A program made the translations under genes and the position numbers. A stretch of 7,012 bases of DNA from an uncultured Ruminococcus sp. (GTDB lineage Bacteria; Bacillota; Clostridia; Oscillospirales; Ruminococcaceae), in contig CAMWKY010000113.1 in the NCBI GenBank assembly GCA_947174965.1, positions 1 to 7,012 on the forward strand. The letters are read 5' to 3'. Positions 1 to 6,988 of this stretch are shown here, in pieces (position 1 is the stretch's first letter; each line of letters begins with the position of its first letter). The notes beneath the pieces were generated by a model. It was not told the origin of the DNA, ran no database searches, and saw only the letters and a program-made list of their open reading frames with translations.

Positions 1-2
1 AA

Positions 3-323
3 ATATTTATGCTTATTATGATATTCGGAATTTTCACTGTTTTTGGTTTACTGTTTTTATATATGGAAATGATGGGGCAGATTCACGGCAGAGAGAATGA
101 ATTTAAGATTGTCATGATAACAATGATTATTCTGACAGTATTGCTTCTTGGTTTTTTTGCTTTGTCTGACCGTGAAATCATACCAACAATAAAGTTGCCA
201 AGTCTGCCAAGTACAGTATCGGGGTATATTCTGCTTGGTGCGGTGCTGAATATTGTGATGCTGGGAATATGCCTTTTATTCGGTGAGATAACGGTAAATA
301 AACTTGCAAAGCGTGAGCTGTAA
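3..323 (+). CDS. ABC-2-type transporter permease, C-terminal part (cut by window edge)
   Basis: The first ATG is at 9, but the frame is open to the left edge and no ribosome binding site fits in the eight bases before it. I therefore read this as the last 100 or so residues of a longer permease. Three hydrophobic segments are visible, counted from the ATG: about residues 2-22, 33-52 and 70-92. The final helix and tail (GYILLGAVLN, ending in KLAKREL) resemble the end of the next gene's product (GGFLLGAILL, ending in EYDEKEL), so the two are probably paralogous subunits. ABC-2 permeases of this kind form the membrane part of an ATP-driven exporter; the substrate cannot be told from the sequence. 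The ATPase gene would be expected upstream. A free-standing small membrane protein starting at 9 remains possible. Confidence 0.6.
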   Translation: MFMLIMIFGIFTVFGLLFLYMEMMGQIHGRENEFKIVMITMIILTVLLLGFFALSDREIIPTIKLPSLPSTVSGYILLGAVLNIVMLGICLLFGEITVNKLAKREL

Positions 324-328
324 GGGAG
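324..328 (+). promoter_or_regulatory. ribosome binding site of the second permease
   Basis: GGGAG lies directly after the stop codon of the preceding gene and seven bases before the ATG at 336. It supports that start and translation from one shared transcript. Confidence 0.7.
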
Positions 329-335
329 TGGAGCT

Positions 336-1121
336 ATGAAAAAACTGTTTGATTTGATGAAAGTTGATTTTATCACCATGAACGGCGGTAAAAACAACAT
401 GAGAACGATTTTTATATTTCTGTTTATTTTTTGTGGACTGTTCGGATTTCTTATTACACCAATTTTCGGGATTTACTGTCCTATGTTAATGGGCGGACTA
501 TTTGTGCCGACGGTTTTCAAGAATGAGCGCAAGTACCATAGTGAAAAACTGCATTGCCTTTTGCCAGTAAAAAAGCAGGACGTTGTTAAAGCAAGATTTA
601 TGATGATTCTTGGACTTTACACAATTTTAAGTTTACTGTTCTATATGCTCATGCTTATTGCAATTATATTCAATACATATTATCTGTTTTGGGGAGAAGA
701 AGCTATGGATTTGGAATTTCTTACACTTCTGGCAGAGTGTTCAGGCGGTACATTCACTAAATTTAGCTTATTTAACTTGATATATCTTGTGGCATTTGCT
801 TTTGGCATGATGATGGCGGCAGGAACTCTGCGTAAGCATTTCAAGGACAATAAGACTATGGAACTTTCTTTTAAAAAAATCACCAAAAAAGAGTATATCA
901 TTTTCTTGGCTGTTGTTGTAATGCTGATAATATGGGTTATGATTGTCAGCGGTATTTTACCAGTCGGAACGGCAGTTTCGGTTCTCATGCAGCTTGTGAT
1001 ACAGCTTGCAGAATCAGGAGGTGGCTTTCTGCTTGGTGCGATACTTCTGACAATGGCTTTGTTTTCAGTAAGCTATAAATACATCTGCACTGTGCTTGAA
1101 TATGACGAAAAAGAACTGTAA
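336..1121 (+). CDS. ABC-2-type transporter permease (ABC2_membrane_5-like)
   Basis: A 261-residue integral membrane protein with about six hydrophobic helices: residues 22-41, 44-62, 88-112, 144-164, 186-208 and 228-248. Between helices 2 and 3 it carries a cytoplasmic stretch around residues 61-88 (NERKYHSEKLHCLLPVKK, then VVKARF). This matches the pattern typical of this permease family, where an E...LP(V)-x-K/R-x-x-VV-x-A/G-K/R segment precedes a long helix. Such proteins pair with an ATP-binding subunit, often under a GntR-type regulator, to export lipids, peptides or antibiotics. No substrate is indicated here. It starts 12 nt after the preceding permease and is followed by a serine hydrolase gene after 13 nt, so all three are probably one operon. 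Family assignment rests on fold pattern and context, not on a search. Confidence 0.8.
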   Translation: MKKLFDLMKVDFITMNGGKNNMRTIFIFLFIFCGLFGFLITPIFGIYCPMLMGGLFVPTVFKNERKYHSEKLHCLLPVKKQDVVKARFMMILGLYTILSLLFYMLMLIAIIFNTYYLFWGEEAMDLEFLTLLAECSGGTFTKFSLFNLIYLVAFAFGMMMAAGTLRKHFKDNKTMELSFKKITKKEYIIFLAVVVMLIIWVMIVSGILPVGTAVSVLMQLVIQLAESGGGFLLGAILLTMALFSVSYKYICTVLEYDEKEL

Positions 1122-1127
1122 GGAGGG
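1121..1127 (+). promoter_or_regulatory. ribosome binding site deciding the serine hydrolase start
   Basis: AGGAGGG begins on the last base of the permease stop codon and ends seven bases before the ATG at 1135. It decides the start: the longer in-frame possibility, a TTG at 1096, lies inside the permease gene, has no such site, and would place charged residues before the signal peptide. Confidence 0.85.
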
Positions 1128-1134
1128 ATTGTTA

Positions 1135-3000
1135 ATGAAAAATATATTCAAACGATTTGCGGCGGTTTTTTGTGCGGGATTTCTGCTGACATCTATAACG
1201 ATTCCCTCTGTCAGTGCAAAAGAAACCGATACAGCATTGACATTACCTTCAGGAATGACTATAGAAAAAGTTCAGCGTGAACTTTATGATAAAGTAAATA
1301 CAAATTCTGGTGAACCTGCGATTGCCTCTGCTGTTGTAGGTATATTTCAGGGTGATGAGGTACTTTATTCAGGATATTTCGGTGAAACAGATATGGAAAA
1401 TCATGTTTCTGCAAACGAAAACTCCGTCTACGAATGGGGCAGTATTTCCAAAACGCTTATATGGGTCAGTGCGATGCAGTTATGGGAGCAGGGTAAACTT
1501 GACCTTAATTGTGATGTGCGTGAGTATCTTCCCGACGGCTTCTTTCAATATCTTTCATATGATGCGCCGATTACTATGCGTAATCTTATGAATCACAATG
1601 CAGGCTGGCAGGAAACAACCAAACCAATATTTAAAACGGACGAAAATGCAATATCGTCACTTGGTGAAGAATTACAGGCAATAGAGCCTGTACAGATAAA
1701 CCGACCCGGTAAAATATCCGCCTATTCAAACTATGGTGCGGCTGTAGCAGGATATGTGATTGAATGTGTATCGGGACAGGATTACTGCGACTATGTTCAT
1801 GAGAATATTTTTGAGCCGCTTGGAATGGAACATACCGCTTTGAATCCGACACACAGCGATAATGCGTGGGTGTATGAACAGCGTAAAAAGACAAAAAGCT
1901 ATCGTTTTTCTTTAGGAAACTGTATAAATCTTGGAAATAAGCTGGATTATATACCTGCTTATCCTGCCGGCTCTGCAACTGGAACACTTTCCGACCTGAT
2001 GACCTATGCACAGGCTTTAGTAAATGATGATGCACCGCTGTTTCAGAATCCCGAAACGCAGGATATGATGTATACAGGAACAGATTTCTATGGTGAATCA
2101 GATATTCCGATGTGCGCTCACGGTTTTTGGTGTACAGAATATGCCGTGCGTACGTATGGTCACAACGGAGCGACAACTGCCGGACAAGCAAACATGATTT
2201 TTGACCTTGATTCAAAAACAGGACTGGTAATCATGGTAAACGAACCAGACGGCAACTTTGTTCTGTCTGATGCACCTGCATTGGTATTCGGAGAACTGCC
2301 GGCAGACAAATATAATTTCATAGAACCAAAAAAAGCAGAACTGGACGGCTACTATTTGTCAGCACGTTCGACCCATAGTGGAATGTTGAAATTAATTCCA
2401 TATCTGTCAGCAATGCCAGCAAGCAATTTTGCGGAAAGCGAATATATTGGTAGAGGGTTGTATCAGTTACGGATTAAAGGACAATCGGAAGATGACACTG
2501 AAACAGCTGTTTTGTTTGGTGAAAAAGTTGAACCGAATAATAAGCTCATTGCATTGCAGATGCCGTCTATGGACTTGATACCGTGCCAGTTATATCTCCT
2601 GAAACTAAGTCTGCTCACAGTGTATATTCTGCTGGCTGTAGTATCAGTGTATCTTCTGCTTATCAGGCATAAGCTGAAAAAGCACAACAGATGGACAGCG
2701 TACAAAGGTTCAGCTATTATAGCCACTGGTCATATTGCAAAGCTTGTTTCTGTTCTTGCAATGCTTGTTATGTGTGTTATCTATATAAATAATAGTGGTG
2801 GAGTATCTGTCACAGCAGGTGCAGTTTTTGGCATCATGCAGATGTTTTGTATTGCATTATGTGGAGTATCGGCTGTAACTTCATGTGTATCTGTCGTGGC
2901 GCACAAAAAAGAAAAATTGCTTAATATTATGAATACAATCGGCTGTATACTGTCAGTTCTTGCAATCTTGTATTTTGAGATGTATAAATTCTGGATATAA
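1135..3000 (+). CDS. secreted, membrane-anchored class C beta-lactamase-fold serine hydrolase
   Basis: A 621-residue protein of the class C beta-lactamase/penicillin-binding protein superfamily (Pfam Beta-lactamase type). Residues 1-28 form a signal peptide with a likely cut after the VSA at 26-28. The catalytic domain covers about residues 40-385 and has all three active-site motifs: SISK (nucleophile S103, K106), YSN (Y197, N199) and HNG (343-345), where H replaces the K of KTG as in many esterase/DD-peptidase relatives. A small beta-rich region follows (about 390-482, with LDGYYLSARS from 403). Four membrane helices end the protein at 486-510, 528-551, 557-589 and 597-617. The catalytic domain should face outside. 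The family includes beta-lactamases, DD-carboxypeptidases, D-aminopeptidases and esterases, and the substrate cannot be read off. Its position behind ABC-2 permeases suggests a shared role, perhaps envelope stress or peptide resistance; that is inference. Confidence 0.85.
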   Translation: MKNIFKRFAAVFCAGFLLTSITIPSVSAKETDTALTLPSGMTIEKVQRELYDKVNTNSGEPAIASAVVGIFQGDEVLYSGYFGETDMENHVSANENSVYEWGSISKTLIWVSAMQLWEQGKLDLNCDVREYLPDGFFQYLSYDAPITMRNLMNHNAGWQETTKPIFKTDENAISSLGEELQAIEPVQINRPGKISAYSNYGAAVAGYVIECVSGQDYCDYVHENIFEPLGMEHTALNPTHSDNAWVYEQRKKTKSYRFSLGNCINLGNKLDYIPAYPAGSATGTLSDLMTYAQALVNDDAPLFQNPETQDMMYTGTDFYGESDIPMCAHGFWCTEYAVRTYGHNGATTAGQANMIFDLDSKTGLVIMVNEPDGNFVLSDAPALVFGELPADKYNFIEPKKAELDGYYLSARSTHSGMLKLIPYLSAMPASNFAESEYIGRGLYQLRIKGQSEDDTETAVLFGEKVEPNNKLIALQMPSMDLIPCQLYLLKLSLLTVYILLAVVSVYLLLIRHKLKKHNRWTAYKGSAIIATGHIAKLVSVLAMLVMCVIYINNSGGVSVTAGAVFGIMQMFCIALCGVSAVTSCVSVVAHKKEKLLNIMNTIGCILSVLAILYFEMYKFWI

Positions 3001-3004
3001 TAAT

Positions 3005-3034
3005 AAAAACCTCCGCATCTTGCAGAGGTTTTTT
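3005..3034. terminator. bidirectional intrinsic terminator between convergent genes
   Basis: AAAAACCTC (3005-3013) pairs with GAGGTTTTT (3025-3033). An inner GC/GC pair (3015-3016 with 3022-3023) lies beyond a C-A mismatch, around the loop ATCTT. The T-run on the + strand serves the serine hydrolase gene, whose stop ends at 3000. The A-run read on the other strand serves nifU, whose stop begins at 3044. The hairpin fills most of the 41-base gap, so one element can end both transcripts. Confidence 0.85.
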
Positions 3035-3041
3035 GTGCTTA

Positions 3042-3458
3042 TTATTCTTCGGGCATATGAATTTCGCCAACGATTGGAAGCGGGTCAATGCCTTGTTTTG
3101 TGTAGTAGTCGGAAAGAGCAGAGCGGACAGCCTGTTCAGCAAGTACTGAACAGTGAATCTTTACAGCAGGAAGTCCGTCAAGAGCTTCAACAACTGCATC
3201 ATTTGTAAGTTTAAGTGCATCATCAATTGACTTGCCTTTGATGAGTTCAGTAGCCATTGAAGATGTTGCAATTGCCGCACCACAGCCAAATGTTTTGAAT
3301 TTTGCATCTGAAATAACGCCATTATCAATTTTGAGATACATTTTCATAATATCTCCGCATTTTGCGTTGCCGATTTCGCCTATACCGTCGGCATTTTCAA
3401 TCTCACCCACATTTCGTGGGTTTGTAAAATGGTCCATAACCTTTTCACTGTACATCAT
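3042..3458 (-). CDS. nifU: NifU/IscU-like Fe-S cluster assembly scaffold
   Basis: A 138-residue cytoplasmic scaffold on which Fe-S clusters are built before transfer to apoproteins. It consists of the IscU/NifU N-terminal domain alone, with no Nfu or ferredoxin-like extension. The three cluster-ligand cysteines are present: C34 in NAKCGD (with D36, the conserved aspartate that tunes cluster release), C59 in TFGCGAAIATSS and C103 in KIHCSVLAEQA. The opening YSEKVMDHFTNPRNVG is a family hallmark. The start ATG is chosen because AAAGGAG lies ten bases before it; a second ATG follows immediately and cannot be excluded. It is the last gene of the rnhA-nifS-ywqG-nifU cluster, 23 nt after ywqG, and ends at the shared terminator. 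Its sulfur donor is almost certainly the NifS encoded two genes upstream. No IscR, IscA, chaperone or ferredoxin gene is visible in the window. Confidence 0.95.
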   Translation of the reverse strand: MMYSEKVMDHFTNPRNVGEIENADGIGEIGNAKCGDIMKMYLKIDNGVISDAKFKTFGCGAAIATSSMATELIKGKSIDDALKLTNDAVVEALDGLPAVKIHCSVLAEQAVRSALSDYYTKQGIDPLPIVGEIHMPEE

Positions 3459-3481
3459 AATATAAAATCTCCTTTGTATTC

Positions 3482-4198
3482 TTAACAGCAGTCCCAGTTG
3501 TAGAGAACATTGCTGAAATCCTGATTTTTTAGTTTTTCACTGTTTATAAAGAAATTTCCTACTCCCGAATCTCCCCACATAACTATATCAGTGTATTCCC
3601 CGTCAATATAATCTGTGTCAAGCTGAAACAGCAGGAAATCATAATATTCAAGCATTTTTCTATCTTGTACTCGTGGGTCACTTTGCGTAAAATACGGATA
3701 ACCGCCGACTTTATGTCCTGAATATTCTTCAAATATTTCCTCGTCCTCATCTATTTCCTCATAGCTGATGTATCTGTTTTTGGACTTCTCAAAACTCATA
3801 CCACATTCACGGAAAACAGGAAAATTATCATATTCATCGTTATCATCGTATTCGTTCTTCACGAATTTACTTTCTATTTCGTCTTTAGTTACGGTCTTGT
3901 CAATTTCGGGATAGTAAATAACTCTGAAACCGTCCTGATTGGTTGTTCCCCACTCTCCGCTTAAACCGCAATCATCGTCATTGGCAATCCAAAACTGCAA
4001 AAGACCTGTTTTCATAAAGCCGTCAAGCTGAATCTTGTTGCACTCAATCTGTGCCAGAAGTCTTAACTGATTGCCGTTGCTGTCAGTCGGGAAATCCTTA
4101 TCATGCGGAATATAACCAAGTCCGCCGACTTTGCTTTCAAAAATTGACAGCTTTGTATCAGTAAGAGTGATTTTCATACACGGCTTTGAATCATTCAT
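3482..4198 (-). CDS. ywqG: YwqG family (DUF1963) protein
   Basis: A 238-residue soluble protein with no signal peptide, recognised as the YwqG/DUF1963 family, whose function is unknown. Family landmarks in order are [10 protein letters not shown] (22-31), LLAQIE (47-52), GLLQFWI (65-71), [15 protein letters not shown] (162-176), LLFQLDTD (189-196), [12 protein letters not shown] (207-218) and a closing NWDCC. Two strongly acidic stretches (about 115-125 and 147-159) are notable. The ATG lies inside the end of nifS, overlapping it by 8 nt, with AAAGG eight bases upstream; translation is therefore probably coupled to nifS. A second ATG at codon 8 has no ribosome binding site. The position between nifS and nifU suggests, but does not prove, a link to Fe-S or sulfur metabolism. 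The symbol follows the Bacillus family name and does not imply a known role. Confidence 0.9.
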   Translation of the reverse strand: MNDSKPCMKITLTDTKLSIFESKVGGLGYIPHDKDFPTDSNGNQLRLLAQIECNKIQLDGFMKTGLLQFWIANDDDCGLSGEWGTTNQDGFRVIYYPEIDKTVTKDEIESKFVKNEYDDNDEYDNFPVFRECGMSFEKSKNRYISYEEIDEDEEIFEEYSGHKVGGYPYFTQSDPRVQDRKMLEYYDFLLFQLDTDYIDGEYTDIVMWGDSGVGNFFINSEKLKNQDFSNVLYNWDCC

Positions 4199-5381
4199 AG
4201 CTTTCGCCTTTCATCATCTTTTCCCATACCGGCGACATTGAACGCAGAGTGTCAACAACTTTCGGGATAACTTCCAGAATATAGTCAACGTCATCATCTG
4301 TAACATCTTCTTCAATTGAGAGACGGAGTGAACCGTGTGCAACTTCATGCTTCAAGCCGATTGAGAGAAGTACATGGGAAGGGTCAAGAGAACCTGATGT
4401 GCAGGCAGAACCCGAAGAAGCGCATATGCCGTAATTATCAAGCATAAGAAGAAGTGATTCGCCCTCTATGCCTTCAATGGAGATATTGAGATTTCCGGGC
4501 AGACGCTTGTCCCTGTCGCCATTTAGACGTGTGTAAGGCAGTTTAAGTATGCCGTCAATAAGTCTGTTTCGGCGTGGAGTAATAATTTCAGCTTTTTCGC
4601 TGATATTTCTGCACGCTGATTCAATAGCAACACCAAGTCCGACAATAGCAGGCACATTTTCAGTTCCTGCACGTTTACTGCGTTCCTGTCCGCCACCATG
4701 AATAAGATTCGGGAGTGCGATACCCTTTTTCACATACAAAGCACCAATACCCTTTTGTGCGTGAATCTTGTGACCTGAAAGTGAAAGCATATCAATACCC
4801 TGCTTGTGAACGTCAATTTCAACGTGACCTACAGCTTGTACAGCATCTGTATGAAAAATAACTTTCTTTTCATTACATATCTTTGCAATTTCGTCAATCG
4901 GCTGAATTGTACCGATTTCATTGTTTGCATACATAATTGTAACAAGTGCAGTATCTTCACGGATTGCATTTTTCACATCTTCGGGATTTATAAGTCCTTT
5001 TTCGTCAACGGGAATATATGTCACTTCAAAACCCTGTTTTTCAAGATATTCTGTAGTATGCAGTACTGCGTGATGTTCAAATACAGATGTGATGATATGC
5101 TTTTTGCCTTTTTTTGCAAGTCTTTCAGCAGTTCCTTTTATAGCCCAGTTGTCCGATTCCGAGCCACAGCTTGTAAAGAAAATTTCATTAGGGTCTGCAC
5201 CTATTGCACTTGCAACTTTAATTCTTGCATCTTCAATATCACGTTGAGCATCTCTGCCAAGCTTGTAAATGCTTGATGCGTTGCCGTAAGCTGTACGGAA
5301 ATGCGGGAGCATTGCATTGAGTACTTCATCAGATACAGCTGTTGTAGCAGCATTATCAGCATAAATAAATCTTTTTTCCAT
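4191..5381 (-). CDS. nifS: cysteine desulfurase, NifS/IscS type
   Basis: A 396-residue pyridoxal-phosphate enzyme that converts L-cysteine to L-alanine and holds the sulfur as a persulfide for Fe-S cluster assembly and possibly tRNA thiolation. Key residues are all in place: YADNAATT at the N-terminus, EHHAVL with the cofactor-stacking H103, D179 and Q182 in [10 protein letters not shown], the Schiff-base lysine K205 in SGHK, and the persulfide cysteine C327 in [16 protein letters not shown]. The long loop around C327 marks it as the NifS/IscS group rather than the SufS group. AGAAAGG lies upstream of the ATG. It follows rnhA by 28 nt, overlaps ywqG by 8 nt and is the natural partner of nifU further downstream. 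Length is normal for the family. The label iscS would be equally defensible. Confidence 0.95.
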   Translation of the reverse strand: MEKRFIYADNAATTAVSDEVLNAMLPHFRTAYGNASSIYKLGRDAQRDIEDARIKVASAIGADPNEIFFTSCGSESDNWAIKGTAERLAKKGKKHIITSVFEHHAVLHTTEYLEKQGFEVTYIPVDEKGLINPEDVKNAIREDTALVTIMYANNEIGTIQPIDEIAKICNEKKVIFHTDAVQAVGHVEIDVHKQGIDMLSLSGHKIHAQKGIGALYVKKGIALPNLIHGGGQERSKRAGTENVPAIVGLGVAIESACRNISEKAEIITPRRNRLIDGILKLPYTRLNGDRDKRLPGNLNISIEGIEGESLLLMLDNYGICASSGSACTSGSLDPSHVLLSIGLKHEVAHGSLRLSIEEDVTDDDVDYILEVIPKVVDTLRSMSPVWEKMMKGESYE

Positions 5382-5409
5382 TTTTATACTCTACCTTTCT
5401 GCAAATTTT

Positions 5410-5850
5410 TCACTTATTGTATATATCTCTTTGTGCAACAGCAAGCCTGTCGCATCTTTCATTTTCGGGGTGTCCTGCGTGACCTTTCACCCAGTTGAAC
5501 GTTACATTATGTTCAGCTAAAAGAGGGAGAAGCTGTTCCCATAAATCCACATTCAGAGCTTTTTTGCCGTCGGATTTTATCCAGTTTTTTTTCTGCCAGC
5601 TGTAAACCCAGCCTTTTGTAATGCTGTCAACAACATACTTGCTGTCTGTTGTGAGGATAACATTGCAAGGCTCTTTCAGTGCTGATAAACCTGCAATAAC
5701 GCCCATAAGTTCCATGCGGTTGTTGGTTGTGTGGGATTCACCGCCCGACAGTTCTTTTTCTGTATTTCCGAAACGCAGGATAGTACCGTAACCGCCTGCT
5801 CCGGGATTTCCACTGCACGCACCGTCAGAAAAAATTTCTACTGTTTTTAT
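5410..5850 (-). CDS. rnhA: ribonuclease HI with an apparent ATA start codon
   Basis: RNase HI cleaves the RNA strand of RNA/DNA hybrids (R-loops, Okazaki primers). Read from the ATA at 5850-5848, the protein is 146 residues, a normal length, and complete: [15 protein letters not shown] (D9), [11 protein letters not shown] (E47), TTDSKYV (D69), [14 protein letters not shown] (H124, D134). These match the catalytic D10/E48/D70/H124/D134 of the Escherichia coli enzyme. The first ATG in frame is only at 5715-5713; starting there would lose the first two strands and D9, so it cannot give an active enzyme. Between the upstream in-frame stop (TAA ending CAG ATA TTT upstream) and D9 there is no ATG, GTG, TTG or CTG. 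AGGAG at 5863-5859 lies eight bases before the ATA, at the exact place where relatives carry their initiator Met. A point mutation or sequencing error of ATG is the alternative. It heads the cluster, 28 nt before nifS. Confidence 0.9.
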   Translation of the reverse strand: MKTVEIFSDGACSGNPGAGGYGTILRFGNTEKELSGGESHTTNNRMELMGVIAGLSALKEPCNVILTTDSKYVVDSITKGWVYSWQKKNWIKSDGKKALNVDLWEQLLPLLAEHNVTFNWVKGHAGHPENERCDRLAVAQRDIYNK

Positions 5851-5858
5851 AGTAACCT

Positions 5859-5863
5859 CTCCT
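5859..5863 (-). promoter_or_regulatory. ribosome binding site of rnhA
   Basis: AGGAG on the minus strand, eight bases before the ATA at 5850-5848. No usual start codon lies within its reach in the RNase H frame, which is why the ATA start is proposed. Confidence 0.75.
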
Positions 5864-5883
5864 TTTGTAAATATCTGTTATAT

Positions 5884-5889
5884 ATTATA
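5884..5889 (-). promoter_or_regulatory. candidate -10 element for the rnhA-nifS-ywqG-nifU cluster
   Basis: A perfect TATAAT on the minus strand, about 34 bases before the proposed rnhA start, lies in the A/T-rich gap after the SpoIID-like gene. It would give a leader of roughly 27 bases. I see no good -35 hexamer 16-18 bases upstream (the place holds a CTCTTT/T-run), so this is a tentative promoter. The gap otherwise holds nothing I recognise. Confidence 0.4.
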
Positions 5890-5954
5890 ACTCAGAATGA
5901 TGAAAAAAAGAGTATTTGTTAACTTCTGTAAACCTGAAAAATGTTAGCGTAAAC

Positions 5955-6977
5955 TTACTCAGTTTTTGTGATTTCACACCCTGTATAATAGTGGTTGAGA
6001 ATATCCTGCCAAGATTTACCTTCTTTTGCCATAGCATTTGCGCCATACTGACTCATGCCCACTCCGTGACCGAACCCCTTTGTAGTAAATATTACTTCTG
6101 TATCAGTGTATTTCACGTCAAAATCAGCAGAACGCAGACCAAGTGCGGAGCGGATTTCATTTCCCGTAACGACAGTATCACCCAGCAGTGCCGTGAGAAC
6201 TGTTCCCGATTCTGAAATTTCAGCAGGAACAACCCATTCTGTCGCATCATATCCAAGTTTTACCCCCTCAAATACATTTTCAAGACGTGTTTTCAGTGCG
6301 GATTTGTCTATGCGCACCTCCTCCATGTATCGAGGTGCAGAAGTATCATAACTGCTGTCTACTGGCACAAGATATTCTACAGGAGTACCCCACATATTTT
6401 CGGCACTTTCTGTTTTTCCTGATGACATTGAGTGAAAGGCAGCTATAGCAGGCTCTGAATTGAAAGTGAGGATATACGGCAGAACATCATCAACAGCAGA
6501 ACTTATTTTTTTATAGTATTCATCATAATTACTGCCATAATAGTATTGGATTTGACTGTCTGTAAGGTAACCCTGATATTTTGATGTATCATTGGAGAAA
6601 TCCGCTCCGCAGAGTTCGGGAGACGGTGATTCCCTTTCAATATTCCGCTGACGTTCAGCATATGTATGAGCAGTAACAGCTTGTGCTTTAAGTGCTTCTG
6701 TTTCAAATGATGCAGGCATTTCCGCACATACTGCGCCGATAACATAATCACGCACAGGAACAGTCAGAACTTGTCCGCTTGTAATATCAAGTACTTTGTA
6801 CGGCTCGTCTGATATTTCAGGAACGTCTGTTTCGTTAAAAATATATTCTTTTATTTTGACATTATCCGTTCCGATTTCTTTTGTAGTTGCCGTATTTCCC
6901 GAAAAACAGGCAGGTATTGCAGGTATAACCGCAGACGAAACTGCTATAAGAACAACGTAAAGTAATATTTTTTTCAT
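5955..6977 (-). CDS. SpoIID/LytB-domain peptidoglycan lytic transglycosylase
   Basis: A 340-residue protein with an N-terminal hydrophobic signal/anchor (residues 4-24) and an extracytoplasmic SpoIID domain. In Bacillus, SpoIID degrades peptidoglycan stripped of stem peptides and drives engulfment of the forespore. Seen here are VPVRDYVIGAVCAEMPASF with the presumed catalytic E86, the following EALKAQAVTAHTYA, the central FHSMSSGKTESAENMWG (181-197), and the C-terminal GFGHGVGMSQYGANAMA plus YYTG signature (301-333). AGGAG sits six bases before the ATG. The neighbours are rnhA and Fe-S genes, not murA or spoIIQ as around the classical spoIID. It could therefore be the sporulation enzyme itself or a SpoIID-like paralogue for vegetative wall work, and I leave the symbol blank. 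It is separated from rnhA by about 100 bases. Confidence 0.9.
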   Translation of the reverse strand: MKKILLYVVLIAVSSAVIPAIPACFSGNTATTKEIGTDNVKIKEYIFNETDVPEISDEPYKVLDITSGQVLTVPVRDYVIGAVCAEMPASFETEALKAQAVTAHTYAERQRNIERESPSPELCGADFSNDTSKYQGYLTDSQIQYYYGSNYDEYYKKISSAVDDVLPYILTFNSEPAIAAFHSMSSGKTESAENMWGTPVEYLVPVDSSYDTSAPRYMEEVRIDKSALKTRLENVFEGVKLGYDATEWVVPAEISESGTVLTALLGDTVVTGNEIRSALGLRSADFDVKYTDTEVIFTTKGFGHGVGMSQYGANAMAKEGKSWQDILNHYYTGCEITKTE

Positions 6978-6983
6978 TTTTTT

Positions 6984-6988
6984 CTCCT
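6984..6988 (-). promoter_or_regulatory. ribosome binding site of the SpoIID-like gene
   Basis: AGGAG on the minus strand, six bases (all A) before the ATG at 6977-6975. It confirms the start. The promoter would lie at or beyond the window edge. Confidence 0.8.

Noticed and set aside
1096..1134. TTG start extending the serine hydrolase by 13 residues
   Set aside because: It lies inside the permease gene without a ribosome binding site, whereas AGGAGGG precedes the ATG at 1135, where a clean signal peptide begins.
1631..2215. Long minus-strand open frame opposite the serine hydrolase
   Set aside because: It has no ribosome binding site or recognisable motif and lies wholly opposite conserved catalytic sequence; its composition is that of a shadow frame.
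4806..5276. Plus-strand open frame of 156 codons opposite nifS
   Set aside because: The product is rich in Cys, Phe and Asn, as expected for the antisense of conserved nifS codons, and nothing supports translation.
5410..5715. A 5'-truncated RNase H pseudogene starting at the internal ATG
   Set aside because: The frame continues upstream for 45 more well-conserved residues including the first catalytic Asp, with a ribosome binding site at the right place; only the start codon is unusual.
5918..5933. Possible terminator after the SpoIID-like gene
   Set aside because: The stem (GTTTAC/GTTAAC around AGAA) is only six pairs with a T-T mismatch, A/T-rich, and eight bases away from the T-run, so it is too weak to call.
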